Source: a virus
Virus record (IMG/VR): IMGVR_UViG_3300025424_000022
Span: 1-38,346 of that record
Direction: 5' to 3' (one strand)
DNA length: 38,346 bases
A program made the translations under genes and the position numbers. Each line of letters begins with the position of its first letter. Position 1 is the first letter of the stretch. Below are positions 6,353-13,252 of the stretch, in pieces. Under the pieces are notes generated by a model. The model saw nothing but the letters and a program-made list of their open reading frames with translations, ran no database searches and had not been told where the DNA came from.

Positions 6353-6786
6353 TGACTGCAACCCCGTTGTTAATCAATTCTGGTAATATCACTACCAACT
6401 TGAGTTTGACAACGGGTTCTTTCCATGCTGCCACTATAGCATCACCAACCTACTTAACTATTCGTGACACCGATTTTCAAGCACGCAACATACAAATCAA
6501 TAGTCCGTCTGGTGCAAAAATTTTGACGATTAGTACCGATGGAGAAGTAGAATGGTTTGGCAAACCCAGCCAAGCAGCTGATACGCTATGTTCAATTTTT
6601 ATAAATCACGTTGATGCCAAAATAGCTGAACCTGTTTATAGACAGCGTACATATGTCCGCGCAGCCAAATCAATCTTGCACCAAGTTAAATCACTGGAAT
6701 CACGGGAAGAAATAATTGATTTTTTAACTGACATTGTGGACCGACGGGAAGCTGTCGTACTGGAAAATCTGTTGAATAGAGAATAG
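6352..6786 (+). CDS. Hypothetical protein coupled to folE
   Basis: 144 residues. The N-terminal half is rich in S, T, N and G with beta-strand character (S-G-N-I-T-T-N-L-S-L-T-T-G), followed by D-G-E-V-E-W-F-G-K-P-S. The C-terminal half is helical and charged. This plan is seen in some phage structural proteins, but I do not recognise a family with certainty. The start overlaps the folE stop and uses AGGAAA in the folE end. No evident link to pterin chemistry. Confidence 0.65.
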   Translation: MTATPLLINSGNITTNLSLTTGSFHAATIASPTYLTIRDTDFQARNIQINSPSGAKILTISTDGEVEWFGKPSQAADTLCSIFINHVDAKIAEPVYRQRTYVRAAKSILHQVKSLESREEIIDFLTDIVDRREAVVLENLLNRE

Positions 6787-6798
6787 ATTTATCGAGTT

Positions 6799-6824
6799 TT
6801 AATCAACCACCTAAGGTCGATTAA
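6799..6824. terminator. Weak hairpin in a convergent gap
   Basis: TTAATC (6799-6804) pairs with GATTAA (6819-6824), with ACC/GGT pairing inside. It lies between the convergent genes ending at 6786 and 6847. The stem is AT-rich and has no clear T-run, so it is only a possible terminator. Confidence 0.25.
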
Positions 6825-6846
6825 GATCTACAATTAACAGTTGAAG

Positions 6847-7077
6847 TCAAGAATAAGTCAGAATGAATTCCAATTTGTCTTCTTTGGAATCAAAAATTAT
6901 GAACCAAGCAGGGTAATTGAAAAACAATAGTTCAGCATTGAACGTTTCTTTCAATATTTTATGTTCTTTTTCAGAAACTACGATGTTGCAAAAACCATTC
7001 ACTGACCGAAAATTTGCATATAAAATTGACAAAGACCAACGATCAGTACCTGCAATATTTAGCGTTGGTTTATCCAT
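6847..7077 (-). CDS. DKLEF-family paralog, last copy of array 2
   Basis: 76 residues, with Y-A-N-F in place of W-x-N-F, E-T-F-N-A-E and F-D-S-K-E-D-K-L-E-F-I-L-T-Y-S. The start lies three bases after the upstream stop, as expected after an F-G copy. It ends in Ser with a TCT codon, so it carries no start signal for a further copy, which fits its position at the end of the array. Confidence 0.85.
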   Translation of the reverse strand: MDKPTLNIAGTDRWSLSILYANFRSVNGFCNIVVSEKEHKILKETFNAELLFFNYPAWFIIFDSKEDKLEFILTYS

Positions 7078-7080
7078 GAA

Positions 7081-7326
7081 TTATCCAAATTCCATGATGA
7101 ATTCCAGTTTATCAGATTCATTTTCAAAAGCTATATACCACTCACCCGAGTCAATATCTTTTTTCATAAACGCATTATATTTTTCTTTCAGAAATTGGTT
7201 TTCATTTTCTATTTTGATATATGATAGATGTTCAAAATAATTTTCATAAATTTGAGTGGTTTGAGGATACATCGAATTCCCACTTCTCTCAGTTATTAGC
7301 ACTTTATAGGTCATCTTTTTATCCAT
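7081..7326 (-). CDS. DKLEF-family paralog, array 2
   Basis: 81 residues, with Y-E-N-Y-F, E-K-Y-N-A-F and F-E-N-E-S-D-K-L-E-F-I-M-E-F-G. The last residues differ (M-E-F-G instead of L-T-Y-G). The start overlaps the upstream copy by eight bases. Confidence 0.85.
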   Translation of the reverse strand: MDKKMTYKVLITERSGNSMYPQTTQIYENYFEHLSYIKIENENQFLKEKYNAFMKKDIDSGEWYIAFENESDKLEFIMEFG

Positions 7327-7657
7327 AAGTCAACAAGAATTCCAATTTATCTGCTTCAGTTTCAAATAAAATGAAAGCCCAGTTTCCACCAGTTTTGAAT
7401 AATTCAACTTCAGAAGGTTTACAAGATCGATCTATAAATTTGGCACTGTATAGATAGGCATTCCAGTGATTAATTAATTCTCTTTCTATTCTGCGAAGAT
7501 ATTCTGGCTGTGCATTCGATTGTGAGAGCTGGCCGCTAGCACATTCTTTTTGTATTTGTTCGAGTATAGGTTTAATGAAACGATGATAATGATTAGAGTC
7601 AACTACTAGGTTGATGTATACATCGTTTTCGATATCGAGATATTTTTTCAACTCCAT
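7319..7657 (-). CDS. DKLEF-family paralog with a long central insert
   Basis: 112 residues, the longest copy. The insert lies between H-W-N-A-Y and the C-terminal block F-E-T-E-A-D-K-L-E-F-L-L-T-Y-G, so length change is confined to the variable part. The start ATGGAGTTGA is shared with the last codons of the upstream W-S copy (ten-base overlap). Confidence 0.85.
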   Translation of the reverse strand: MELKKYLDIENDVYINLVVDSNHYHRFIKPILEQIQKECASGQLSQSNAQPEYLRRIERELINHWNAYLYSAKFIDRSCKPSEVELFKTGGNWAFILFETEADKLEFLLTYG

Positions 7658-7878
7658 GTCAACAAGAACTCCAACTTATCAACTTCAGTTTCAAAAACTA
7701 GAAAATAAGTCTGGTCATCCACACACAATCTAGCATTATACATCTTTCTCAAAATATTAAGACTCTGATCAAAACTTTCAAAACTTCCTGTCCTGCCAGG
7801 AGATGTGTCAAGGAATTTTTTGAAATGCCGACGCCAAAAACCATTATCATCTGATACTTGCAATTCCAAATTTGACAT
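7648..7878 (-). CDS. DKLEF-family paralog, array 2
   Basis: 76 residues, with F-W-R-R-H-F-K-K-F-L, K-M-Y-N-A-R and F-E-T-E-V-D-K-L-E-F-L-L-T-W-S. It starts three bases after the stop of an upstream F-G copy and hands over to the next copy through ATGGAG. Confidence 0.85.
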   Translation of the reverse strand: MSNLELQVSDDNGFWRRHFKKFLDTSPGRTGSFESFDQSLNILRKMYNARLCVDDQTYFLVFETEVDKLEFLLTWS

Positions 7879-7881
7879 AAG

Positions 7882-8112
7882 TTATCCGAATACCAATTGA
7901 AATTCCAATTTGTCAGCTTCAGATTCAAATTCAATTGATATTGAAAACATGTTTTCTATCCTAGCATTATATTGTTTCAAAAACAAGTTATATGTTTCAC
8001 AAATATCTTCACCTGGTTGATAGGGGCTTTCTTCTCGAACCGCCATTACAAATCTTGTCCAGGTTCTTGACCAATTGACGCCTTCTATTCTTCGCAACTT
8101 TATTTTATCCAT
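7882..8112 (-). CDS. DKLEF-family paralog, array 2
   Basis: 76 residues, with S-R-T-W-T-R-F-V, K-Q-Y-N-A-R and F-E-S-E-A-D-K-L-E-F-Q-L-V-F-G. Because the penultimate codon is Phe rather than Tyr, no overlapping ATG is possible and the next copy starts three bases later. The eight-base overlap with its own upstream copy is intact. Confidence 0.85.
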   Translation of the reverse strand: MDKIKLRRIEGVNWSRTWTRFVMAVREESPYQPGEDICETYNLFLKQYNARIENMFSISIEFESEADKLEFQLVFG

Positions 8113-8371
8113 ATGTCAACATGAACTCTAACCTGGCTTGTTCAGTTTCAAAAACAAAATATGTTTCCCACCGACTATAATATGCAGACCATTCATGTTG
8201 CAACCAATTGTGAAAAGGATTCATTAATGTATTATACCTCTGATATTTCAAAATGTTGTTCATCATTGGGGCAACTGATTTTTGATAATCAGCATAGACT
8301 TTGTCAAAAATTCTAGATTTGGTATCCTGTATAAAACGGGTTTTATATCTAGATCTCATCAACTTGGCCAT
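8105..8371 (-). CDS. DKLEF-family paralog with a basic N-terminus
   Basis: 88 residues from the ATG at 8371. It is unusual for a basic N-terminal stretch (M-A-K-L-M-R-S-R-Y-K-T-R). It keeps H-E-W-S-A-Y and F-E-T-E-Q-A-R-L-E-F-M-L-T-Y-G, in which the normally invariant Asp is replaced by Ala. I chose 8371 because it lies four bases after the upstream stop, as at other copies that follow an F-G ending. A TTG at 8383 overlapping that stop is the alternative. Confidence 0.8.
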   Translation of the reverse strand: MAKLMRSRYKTRFIQDTKSRIFDKVYADYQKSVAPMMNNILKYQRYNTLMNPFHNWLQHEWSAYYSRWETYFVFETEQARLEFMLTYG

Positions 8372-8375
8372 GTGC

Positions 8376-8588
8376 CTACCCAAACGTCAAAATAAACATT
8401 ATTTTATCTTCTGGTGTGTCAAATGTCAAGTTGATTAAACGTGTCCGGTAATTAATCCGTTGTGTAGTTACACCATATGTGTCTTTCAGCCATAATTTAT
8501 AATCAACATATTCACTCTGGTGCCAGCACCACTCCAGATTTCTTTGTGTAGGCGAGTCTAGCTCGAATAAATAACTTATTTCATCCAT
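8376..8588 (-). CDS. DKLEF-family paralog, divergent copy in array 2
   Basis: 70 residues, with L-E-W-C-W-H and F-D-T-P-E-D-K-I-M-F-I-L-T-F-G. The D-K-L-E-F core has become D-K-I-M-F and the Y-N-A motif is gone. It uses GGG TAG at its end where most copies have GGA TAA. Confidence 0.8.
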   Translation of the reverse strand: MDEISYLFELDSPTQRNLEWCWHQSEYVDYKLWLKDTYGVTTQRINYRTRLINLTFDTPEDKIMFILTFG

Positions 8589-8808
8589 AGATTAACTGGA
8601 ACTCCAATTTGTCTTCCTGTGTTTTGAATCTTATATAGTGCGCATGCTCAATTAATAACCAATCAGCTGAATATTCTTTCCGAAGCCAATACCTATATTC
8701 TGAAAACCACATTGCTCTACTTTCCCGAAAGCTATGAGTATAATAATATGTTTCGATCCACTCACCTTCTTGATTTTTATATATTATGATCAAACAACAA
8801 TCATCCAT
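8581..8808 (-). CDS. DKLEF-family paralog, array 2
   Basis: 75 residues, with an aromatic-rich middle (E-T-Y-Y-Y-T-H), E-Y-S-A-D and F-K-T-Q-E-D-K-L-E-F-Q-L-I-Y-G. Its upstream neighbour is the broken copy at 8801-9028. The eight-base overlap is kept at both ends. H-A-H-Y-I also occurs in that broken copy, a hint of sequence exchange. Confidence 0.85.
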   Translation of the reverse strand: MDDCCLIIIYKNQEGEWIETYYYTHSFRESRAMWFSEYRYWLRKEYSADWLLIEHAHYIRFKTQEDKLEFQLIYG

Positions 8809-9028
8809 AAGTCAAAATAAACTCCAGTTTGTCGGCTTCAGAATCAAATATGATGTAATGTGCATGTTTATCCAAATGACCATTGAAATATTTCAGCTGA
8901 GCATTTACCTCGGTAAAAGTTGGGTATTTATTTTCTTTCCACCAATCATTATGAAAAGCTGCAAATATTTTGGAAAATCACATTGCGGTACCTCCTTCCC
9001 AAATAGAGAGTCGAATTACATCATCCAT
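8801..9028 (-). pseudogene. DKLEF-family paralog interrupted by an in-frame TGA
   Basis: ATG 9028 to the shared end at 8801 reads as a canonical 75-residue copy with V-N-A-Q-L and F-D-S-E-A-D-K-L-E-F-I-L-T-Y-G, but codon 17 is TGA (8980-8978). It stands where the family has the Trp of W-x-N-F (here A-M-stop-F-S-K-I-F), so a single TGG to TGA change explains it. TGA ends many genes in this window, so reading it as Trp is unlikely. A strong AAGGAGGT lies just before this stop. Confidence 0.8.
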
Positions 9029-9242
9029 AGGTCAACATGAACTCCAACTTGTCAGCTTCAGTTTCAAATACAACATAAGTACGACAATTTGATATCCTAG
9101 CATTATAATGTGAAAGAGGATATTTTGTTTTATTATAATTGATCCATAATTTGGAGAATGGTAGAACCCATTTTTTTCTAATATCATCCCAGTCACTTTC
9201 ACTGTAGAGTGATATTTTATATGTATCAGTTGCATCATCCAT
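9021..9242 (-). CDS. DKLEF-family paralog, array 2
   Basis: 73 residues, with S-H-Y-N-A-R-I and a consensus C-terminal block F-E-T-E-A-D-K-L-E-F-M-L-T-Y-G. The W-x-N-F region reads F-S-K-L-W-I-N-Y. Eight-base overlaps with both neighbours, both of which are broken copies. Confidence 0.85.
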   Translation of the reverse strand: MDDATDTYKISLYSESDWDDIRKKWVLPFSKLWINYNKTKYPLSHYNARISNCRTYVVFETEADKLEFMLTYG

Positions 9243-9475
9243 AAGTCAACATGAACTCCAGTTTGTCTTCAACGTTTTCAAATTCAATAAGCCAATTGAA
9301 TTTTTTTTGCGCCGATTTTTTTCAAAGACAGTATCACCAATGGATAATCTGGATATTTAAAATATTCAGCATAATTTAATTCCCTCTGAAAAACTGAATC
9401 CAAATAATTCTGCCAGATTGGGGTTGGTTTCACTGGGTCTTCAAAGGTATATATTTGAATTGAGTTAGGTCCCAT
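9235..9475 (-). pseudogene. DKLEF-family paralog with a frameshift in an A run
   Basis: The frame from ATG 9475 (with P-I-W-Q-N-Y-L-D-S) runs to a premature TGA at 9284. The family C-terminal block (I-E-F-E-N-V-E-D-K-L-E-F-M-L-T-Y-G) continues in another frame to 9235. The switch falls at runs of eight (9301-9308) and seven (9316-9322) T on the plus strand; removing one A from either run restores the frame. It is a pseudogene, a slippage site, or a homopolymer sequencing error. Confidence 0.75.
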
Positions 9476-9484
9476 GGTGGATTC

Positions 9485-9760
9485 TCACGAATAGGTTAAG
9501 AGAAATTCTAGCCGATCTTCTTCAGAGTCAAAAACCAGTCCATATGGTTGAAAACTTCTATTTCCCAAGGTATCATCCAAAAAAGCGTTATATTTAGACA
9601 AAGCCCGATTGAGAATTTCGAATTTGCAATCAGATGGTTTGATTACGTGGATTTGAAAAATAGACACAACAAATTTTTCCCAATATGCATGCCATTTCCA
9701 CCCGGCGTCTAAACTTAGATAATCAATCGGTAGCGTAATTTTCATTGTATTTTGTTTCAT
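9485..9760 (-). CDS. DKLEF-family paralog, array 2
   Basis: 91 residues, with H-A-Y-W-E-K-F-V, S-K-Y-N-A-F-L and F-D-S-E-E-D-R-L-E-F-L-L-T-Y-S. The start lies three bases after the stop of an upstream F-G copy. It ends in TCG TGA and so cannot provide an overlapping ATG; the next copy begins nine bases later. Confidence 0.85.
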   Translation of the reverse strand: MKQNTMKITLPIDYLSLDAGWKWHAYWEKFVVSIFQIHVIKPSDCKFEILNRALSKYNAFLDDTLGNRSFQPYGLVFDSEEDRLEFLLTYS

Positions 9761-9763
9761 ATG

Positions 9764-10090
9764 TTATCCAAAAGTCAATAGGAATTCCAACTTATCTTCT
9801 GGTGTTTCAAAAAGCAAGTACTTGAATGTATGGTAATGTATCGTTGCGTGCCATTCAACTTCTAAAACATCAGCTTCAAGAAGATTATGTACACCTTCAT
9901 TCTTGCGCAACCGATTCTTTTCTCTAAAATATTTTATAAAATTTTGATATGCGGGAATCGGATTCCCGTATACGGGAATCCATTGAAATTCACTACCAGA
10001 TCTATAAAGTACCTGTAGACAACACTCTGGATCATAACCATCTGGTAATTGATGTATACCAAATGGTTTTTCAAGTTTTGTCATGACCAT
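9764..10090 (-). CDS. DKLEF-family paralog with a long N-terminus
   Basis: 108 residues. About 30 extra residues precede the usual pattern; then come P-A-Y-Q-N-F-I-K, V-E-W-H-A-T and F-E-T-P-E-D-K-L-E-F-L-L-T-F-G. ATG GTC ATG gives two possible starts. The first lies four bases after the upstream stop, as expected after an F-G copy. Confidence 0.85.
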   Translation of the reverse strand: MVMTKLEKPFGIHQLPDGYDPECCLQVLYRSGSEFQWIPVYGNPIPAYQNFIKYFREKNRLRKNEGVHNLLEADVLEVEWHATIHYHTFKYLLFETPEDKLEFLLTFG

Positions 10091-10094
10091 TGAA

Positions 10095-10355
10095 TCATCC
10101 GAATGTCAAAAAGAATTCAAATTTGTCTATGACTGTTTCAAAACTAATCTTGCCAGGCGAAACCAACGTTGCATTATGATATTTTCGCCAATATGCATCT
10201 GGGTTTATATTTTGGTGAAGACCCATTATAGCAACTAACGGGAATAATTCATTATCTATTCTAGCATCATAATTTTCTGAAAAATGATTGATGATATTTT
10301 TTGCCATACTGGGAGAAAAATCTCTCATGTATAACTTTTCATTATTTTCATTCAT
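10095..10355 (-). CDS. DKLEF-family paralog, first copy of array 2
   Basis: 86 residues, divergent, with E-N-Y-D-A-R-I near the middle, Y-W-R-K-Y-H-N-A and F-E-T-V-I-D-K-F-E-F-F-L-T-F-G. The order is altered: a Y-x-A-R-like motif comes before W-R-K-Y. The start overlaps the end of the DpdA-like gene by eight bases, so the array is translationally coupled to the modification gene. Confidence 0.8.
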   Translation of the reverse strand: MNENNEKLYMRDFSPSMAKNIINHFSENYDARIDNELFPLVAIMGLHQNINPDAYWRKYHNATLVSPGKISFETVIDKFEFFLTFG

Positions 10356-11985
10356 AAAAAATATCTTCTATGTTCTTCACTGTCGTACTTTCCATGTCCC
10401 GACCTCCCAAACTCTGCAACAATTTTTCATGTTTTGCAATCAAATCCATGGGACATTCACTTGTAAAAATGTCGGGACACAAGTCTTTGAATTCCAACAA
10501 GTCAGAAGTTAACAATTGACTTGCTTGTTCAATTGGTAGATCCTGTGCTTCAGTAGCGGCGCGCATGGAATTGATATGAAGTTCCAGATTGTGGTTCATG
10601 ATCAACAAATAGCTAAATCCATCCAAACTACTAGGCCATTTGGTTTGATATTTTTTAGTGGGATCAGAAAAATCCACAGTACCCCAATCAAACAATCCAC
10701 CCTGTTCAGGATGATGAGTAATATATTCCTTGTAGGCCTGGGTCCATTTGAATTGGTCATTGACTCGTGCTTCTGGACTGTTTTTATAATGATCAGTTGC
10801 TTGTTCTTTTTTGGACCAAGGAATCAATTTGTATTCCAAATCTTCATATCCACGAACACAAATATCACCCAAATTGATCCTGCTGCCAATTGTACTGGGT
10901 TTGAAATTAGCTGTTCTATCCTGCAACCAATCATTCAATAACATGGGATTGTTTTTCAATTCCTTGGCATCAGGCATATTGTCCAATGTAAACCCATTTC
11001 TTTCATGAGTTAAAAACCAACCATAATAGGCTTTGCCCATGGCAGTAGACACGAATGGACTTGATGCATCGAAACTGACAGTCAAATCGGGATCAACATA
11101 TTTTCTCAGACTTCTTTGTATAGTGGTCAAATAACAAGCTGTTTTAATTTTACCAATGCCCAGATAGTGGATCCATTCACGTCCCTGCAAATAACCAGTA
11201 TCACGCATTCTAATCAATCGTCTTAGACTGATAGCATTGTTCATTACTTGTGCACCACCTAGAGCCCAACCTTCAAAAGGCAAGTCTTTGACTGCTTCCC
11301 ACCAAATGTCATTCTCTTCTTGATTGCGTCCCTGTAGTACGTTTAGGAACTTGGTCTTACCCGGCGTTCTGTGCTTGGCAAAAAACTTGTGATTTTCCAA
11401 ACTGCCATTCAAACAATCTGCAAATGTTTTAAGTCCTGGATGCAAACATTCACCTGTTACTGGATCCACCCCATATCGCAGCATACTGTGTGTTGGCCAG
11501 TCAAGTAACATGCTATAATCAGCAGTTGCTTCCAACCACTTTAATATTTTGAGTTTGAACCCGTCTTGGTCTGATTTTAAATCTTCTAATGTTTGGTTGG
11601 GTTTGGGTTGCCAGGGATATTTTAATACACCGTTAGCTGCTTGGAATCCTCCTGAGTCACCAATAATCACGGTGCTGTCTCTGTCACGTTGTTGAACCAT
11701 GGCTTCAACTGACCAACTGGATTCAGGATTCAAATCAGCATGTCCTGCTGAATAGAGCGCGGCGGGATAATAGAATAGATTGTTGGCAGGATCTAGGAAA
11801 TCCAGCTCCTTCAATCCATTTGTCAAGCCTTTGGGAAGTTCAGTCCTTTGACTATAAGTTTCCATGCTGACAATTTTTGCATAGATTGAGCTAATGCTGG
11901 GCAAGAACAAAGCTGCATCTTCAATGTTCTTGCTCAAGTCTTTGGCATTGGGATTTACTGTAATATCAGGATTGGCTTTAAACAT
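10348..11985 (-). CDS. DpdA-like TGT-family transglycosylase
   Basis: 545 residues. TGT-family enzymes exchange guanine for a 7-deazaguanine; in phages the DpdA branch does this in DNA. Visible motifs: G-D-S-G-G-F-Q (109-115; TGT active-site Asp), L-L-D-W-P (160-164), L-Q-G-R (217-220), G-W-A-L-G-G-A (239-245, substrate loop), Y-L-G-I-G-K (274-279) and S-F-D-A-S-S-P (304-310), where D306 would be the nucleophile. The C-x-C-x2-C zinc motif of tRNA TGT is not visible. The protein is longer than tRNA TGTs. Together this favours DpdA over a queuosine tRNA enzyme. The start overlaps the glycosyltransferase stop (TGATG) and array 2 follows directly. An archaeosine-type RNA role is not excluded. Confidence 0.75.
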   Translation of the reverse strand: MFKANPDITVNPNAKDLSKNIEDAALFLPSISSIYAKIVSMETYSQRTELPKGLTNGLKELDFLDPANNLFYYPAALYSAGHADLNPESSWSVEAMVQQRDRDSTVIIGDSGGFQAANGVLKYPWQPKPNQTLEDLKSDQDGFKLKILKWLEATADYSMLLDWPTHSMLRYGVDPVTGECLHPGLKTFADCLNGSLENHKFFAKHRTPGKTKFLNVLQGRNQEENDIWWEAVKDLPFEGWALGGAQVMNNAISLRRLIRMRDTGYLQGREWIHYLGIGKIKTACYLTTIQRSLRKYVDPDLTVSFDASSPFVSTAMGKAYYGWFLTHERNGFTLDNMPDAKELKNNPMLLNDWLQDRTANFKPSTIGSRINLGDICVRGYEDLEYKLIPWSKKEQATDHYKNSPEARVNDQFKWTQAYKEYITHHPEQGGLFDWGTVDFSDPTKKYQTKWPSSLDGFSYLLIMNHNLELHINSMRAATEAQDLPIEQASQLLTSDLLEFKDLCPDIFTSECPMDLIAKHEKLLQSLGGRDMESTTVKNIEDIFYE

Positions 11986-13193
11986 CAGTATTTGTTTTCC
12001 AAGAGTCGGGTTCTATAATTGTTGTTTGATCGGTTCCAAGTTTCTCCAGCACCAGTCAAAATATCTATGATGCGATCAATAGTCCCATCTGTCCAATCAC
12101 TGATTTTTCCCACGTTTTGATGTGGTTCAACCAACAGTTTTTCCAGCTTTTGAATAGCATCTGGAATTGACCAGGGGATATACATGCGATCAGGATCATT
12201 TGCGAATATTTCCGGAAATGATCTATATGCGGGAAACAGAACATTTGTTCCCAGAGCATCTGCTTCACTTACGGTATTGGAAGTCCAATCTTGACTTGCA
12301 GAATTAAATAGGACTCTGGAATCTGCTAGAAGTTCGTAATATTGATCTTTTTTCAAATCTTCATATATGACCAGCTTGCCAGCTTCTTGTAGTTGTCTTG
12401 TTCTAGTCATATAGCTGCTATCATTTGATCGGAGCTTTGATCCAATGAATAGGGCGAATTCAACTGGTTCATTGGGGAAAATAGTATCTGCTGCTTTAAA
12501 AGCGGTGATTGGATAAGCTTCATACCAAGCTTCAATCAAATCCATATAGAAATTGGGATTTTTTTCTCGATCCCAACGACTTGCAAAACAAACTCGGTTT
12601 TTACGTTGGCTGAATTCAGGAATGTTTTTGACTCTGGATTGAACTTCCGCTTTACCAAATGCCAGTCCGGAAATATTATAAATTGGTGCTTTCCATCCTG
12701 CTATCCGCATATGAGCAACCATTTCTTCATTTGATGCTAGGACAATATCAGCAAATTCATTTACCATGCGTTCATAAGTCGCCATCCACTGTTCCATTTT
12801 CCAAACATGAACAAAGTCATCAGGATCAATTGATTGTGCTAAACAACGAACTGCTACTCGAGGTCGATAGTCGGGATCTATTTGATCAAATATATAGGGC
12901 AAGCTTTCAATACCTGGTGTAAACATGTCTTCAAAATAAACGACGTCGTCTTTGGTGAAAACACCTTGTTTCAGCTGTTTTACAAGATTGGCCATTTGGG
13001 TTAGTGAAAAGAACGAACGTCCATGCGCATCCAGTACCTGTCCTGTTACTATGGATTTGGAATCATCTAGAGTCTCACCATCAATTAGAATATATTCAAT
13101 ACCGCGTTTTTTAAAGACAGTCTCATTCCAGTCTTGAAGTTGTAGAGTATATCTACCTTCATATTTTTCCAGTCCACAGTAACCAATTTTCAT
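11985..13193 (-). CDS. GT4-like glycosyltransferase
   Basis: 402 residues, GT-B fold type. It should transfer a sugar from a nucleotide-sugar donor. The second domain has the usual GT4 marks: F-A-S-R-W-D-R-E-K-N-P (about 205-215), then Y-Y-E-L-L-A-D-S-R-V-L-F-N-S-A-S, and a donor-site E-A-D-A-L-G-T-N-V-L-F-P. The start ATG has TAGGAG before it. The one-base overlap with the DpdA-like gene suggests both act on the same product. I infer glycosylation of a modified base. Glycosylation of a virion or host surface component is the alternative. The acceptor cannot be read from the sequence. Confidence 0.75.
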   Translation of the reverse strand: MKIGYCGLEKYEGRYTLQLQDWNETVFKKRGIEYILIDGETLDDSKSIVTGQVLDAHGRSFFSLTQMANLVKQLKQGVFTKDDVVYFEDMFTPGIESLPYIFDQIDPDYRPRVAVRCLAQSIDPDDFVHVWKMEQWMATYERMVNEFADIVLASNEEMVAHMRIAGWKAPIYNISGLAFGKAEVQSRVKNIPEFSQRKNRVCFASRWDREKNPNFYMDLIEAWYEAYPITAFKAADTIFPNEPVEFALFIGSKLRSNDSSYMTRTRQLQEAGKLVIYEDLKKDQYYELLADSRVLFNSASQDWTSNTVSEADALGTNVLFPAYRSFPEIFANDPDRMYIPWSIPDAIQKLEKLLVEPHQNVGKISDWTDGTIDRIIDILTGAGETWNRSNNNYRTRLLENKY

Positions 13194-13216
13194 TTGATGC
13201 TCCTATATTATGATCA

Positions 13217-13245
13217 ATTATATGAAAAATTGGATCTGTATTCAA
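13217..13245 (-). promoter_or_regulatory. Sigma70-like promoter for the glycosyltransferase operon
   Basis: Minus strand TTGAAT (13245-13240), 17-base spacer, perfect TATAAT (13222-13217) in the context TCATATAAT, 23 bases before the ATG. It would drive the glycosyltransferase, the DpdA-like gene and array 2 as one unit. Confidence 0.55.
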
Positions 13246-13252
13246 TAATTGT

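Larger units (their letters stand above)
6847..10355 (-). repeat. Tandem gene array 2: 14 copies of the DKLEF paralog family
   Basis: Fourteen consecutive copies of the family of array 1, two of them broken, directly downstream of the DpdA-like gene in one operon. Sizes run from 70 to 112 residues, more varied than in array 1. The same junction sequences recur: TATGGATAA at copies ending Y-G, and ATGGAGTT at a W-S copy. Copies ending F-G restart three to four bases after the stop. The conserved ends and variable centre suggest selection for a diversified set of small proteins. Confidence 0.9.

Noticed and set aside
4943-8980. Genetic code change (TAG or TGA read as an amino acid)
   Set aside because: Both codons end other genes in this window (for example TAG at 152-154, 6784-6786 and 8378-8376, and TGA in many ATGA overlaps). 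The two interrupted copies are better explained as nonsense mutations.
2944-10355. CRISPR-like or non-coding repeat array
   Set aside because: The regular repeats are the conserved ends of protein-coding genes. Spacing varies by whole codons and frames stay open, so this is a gene array.
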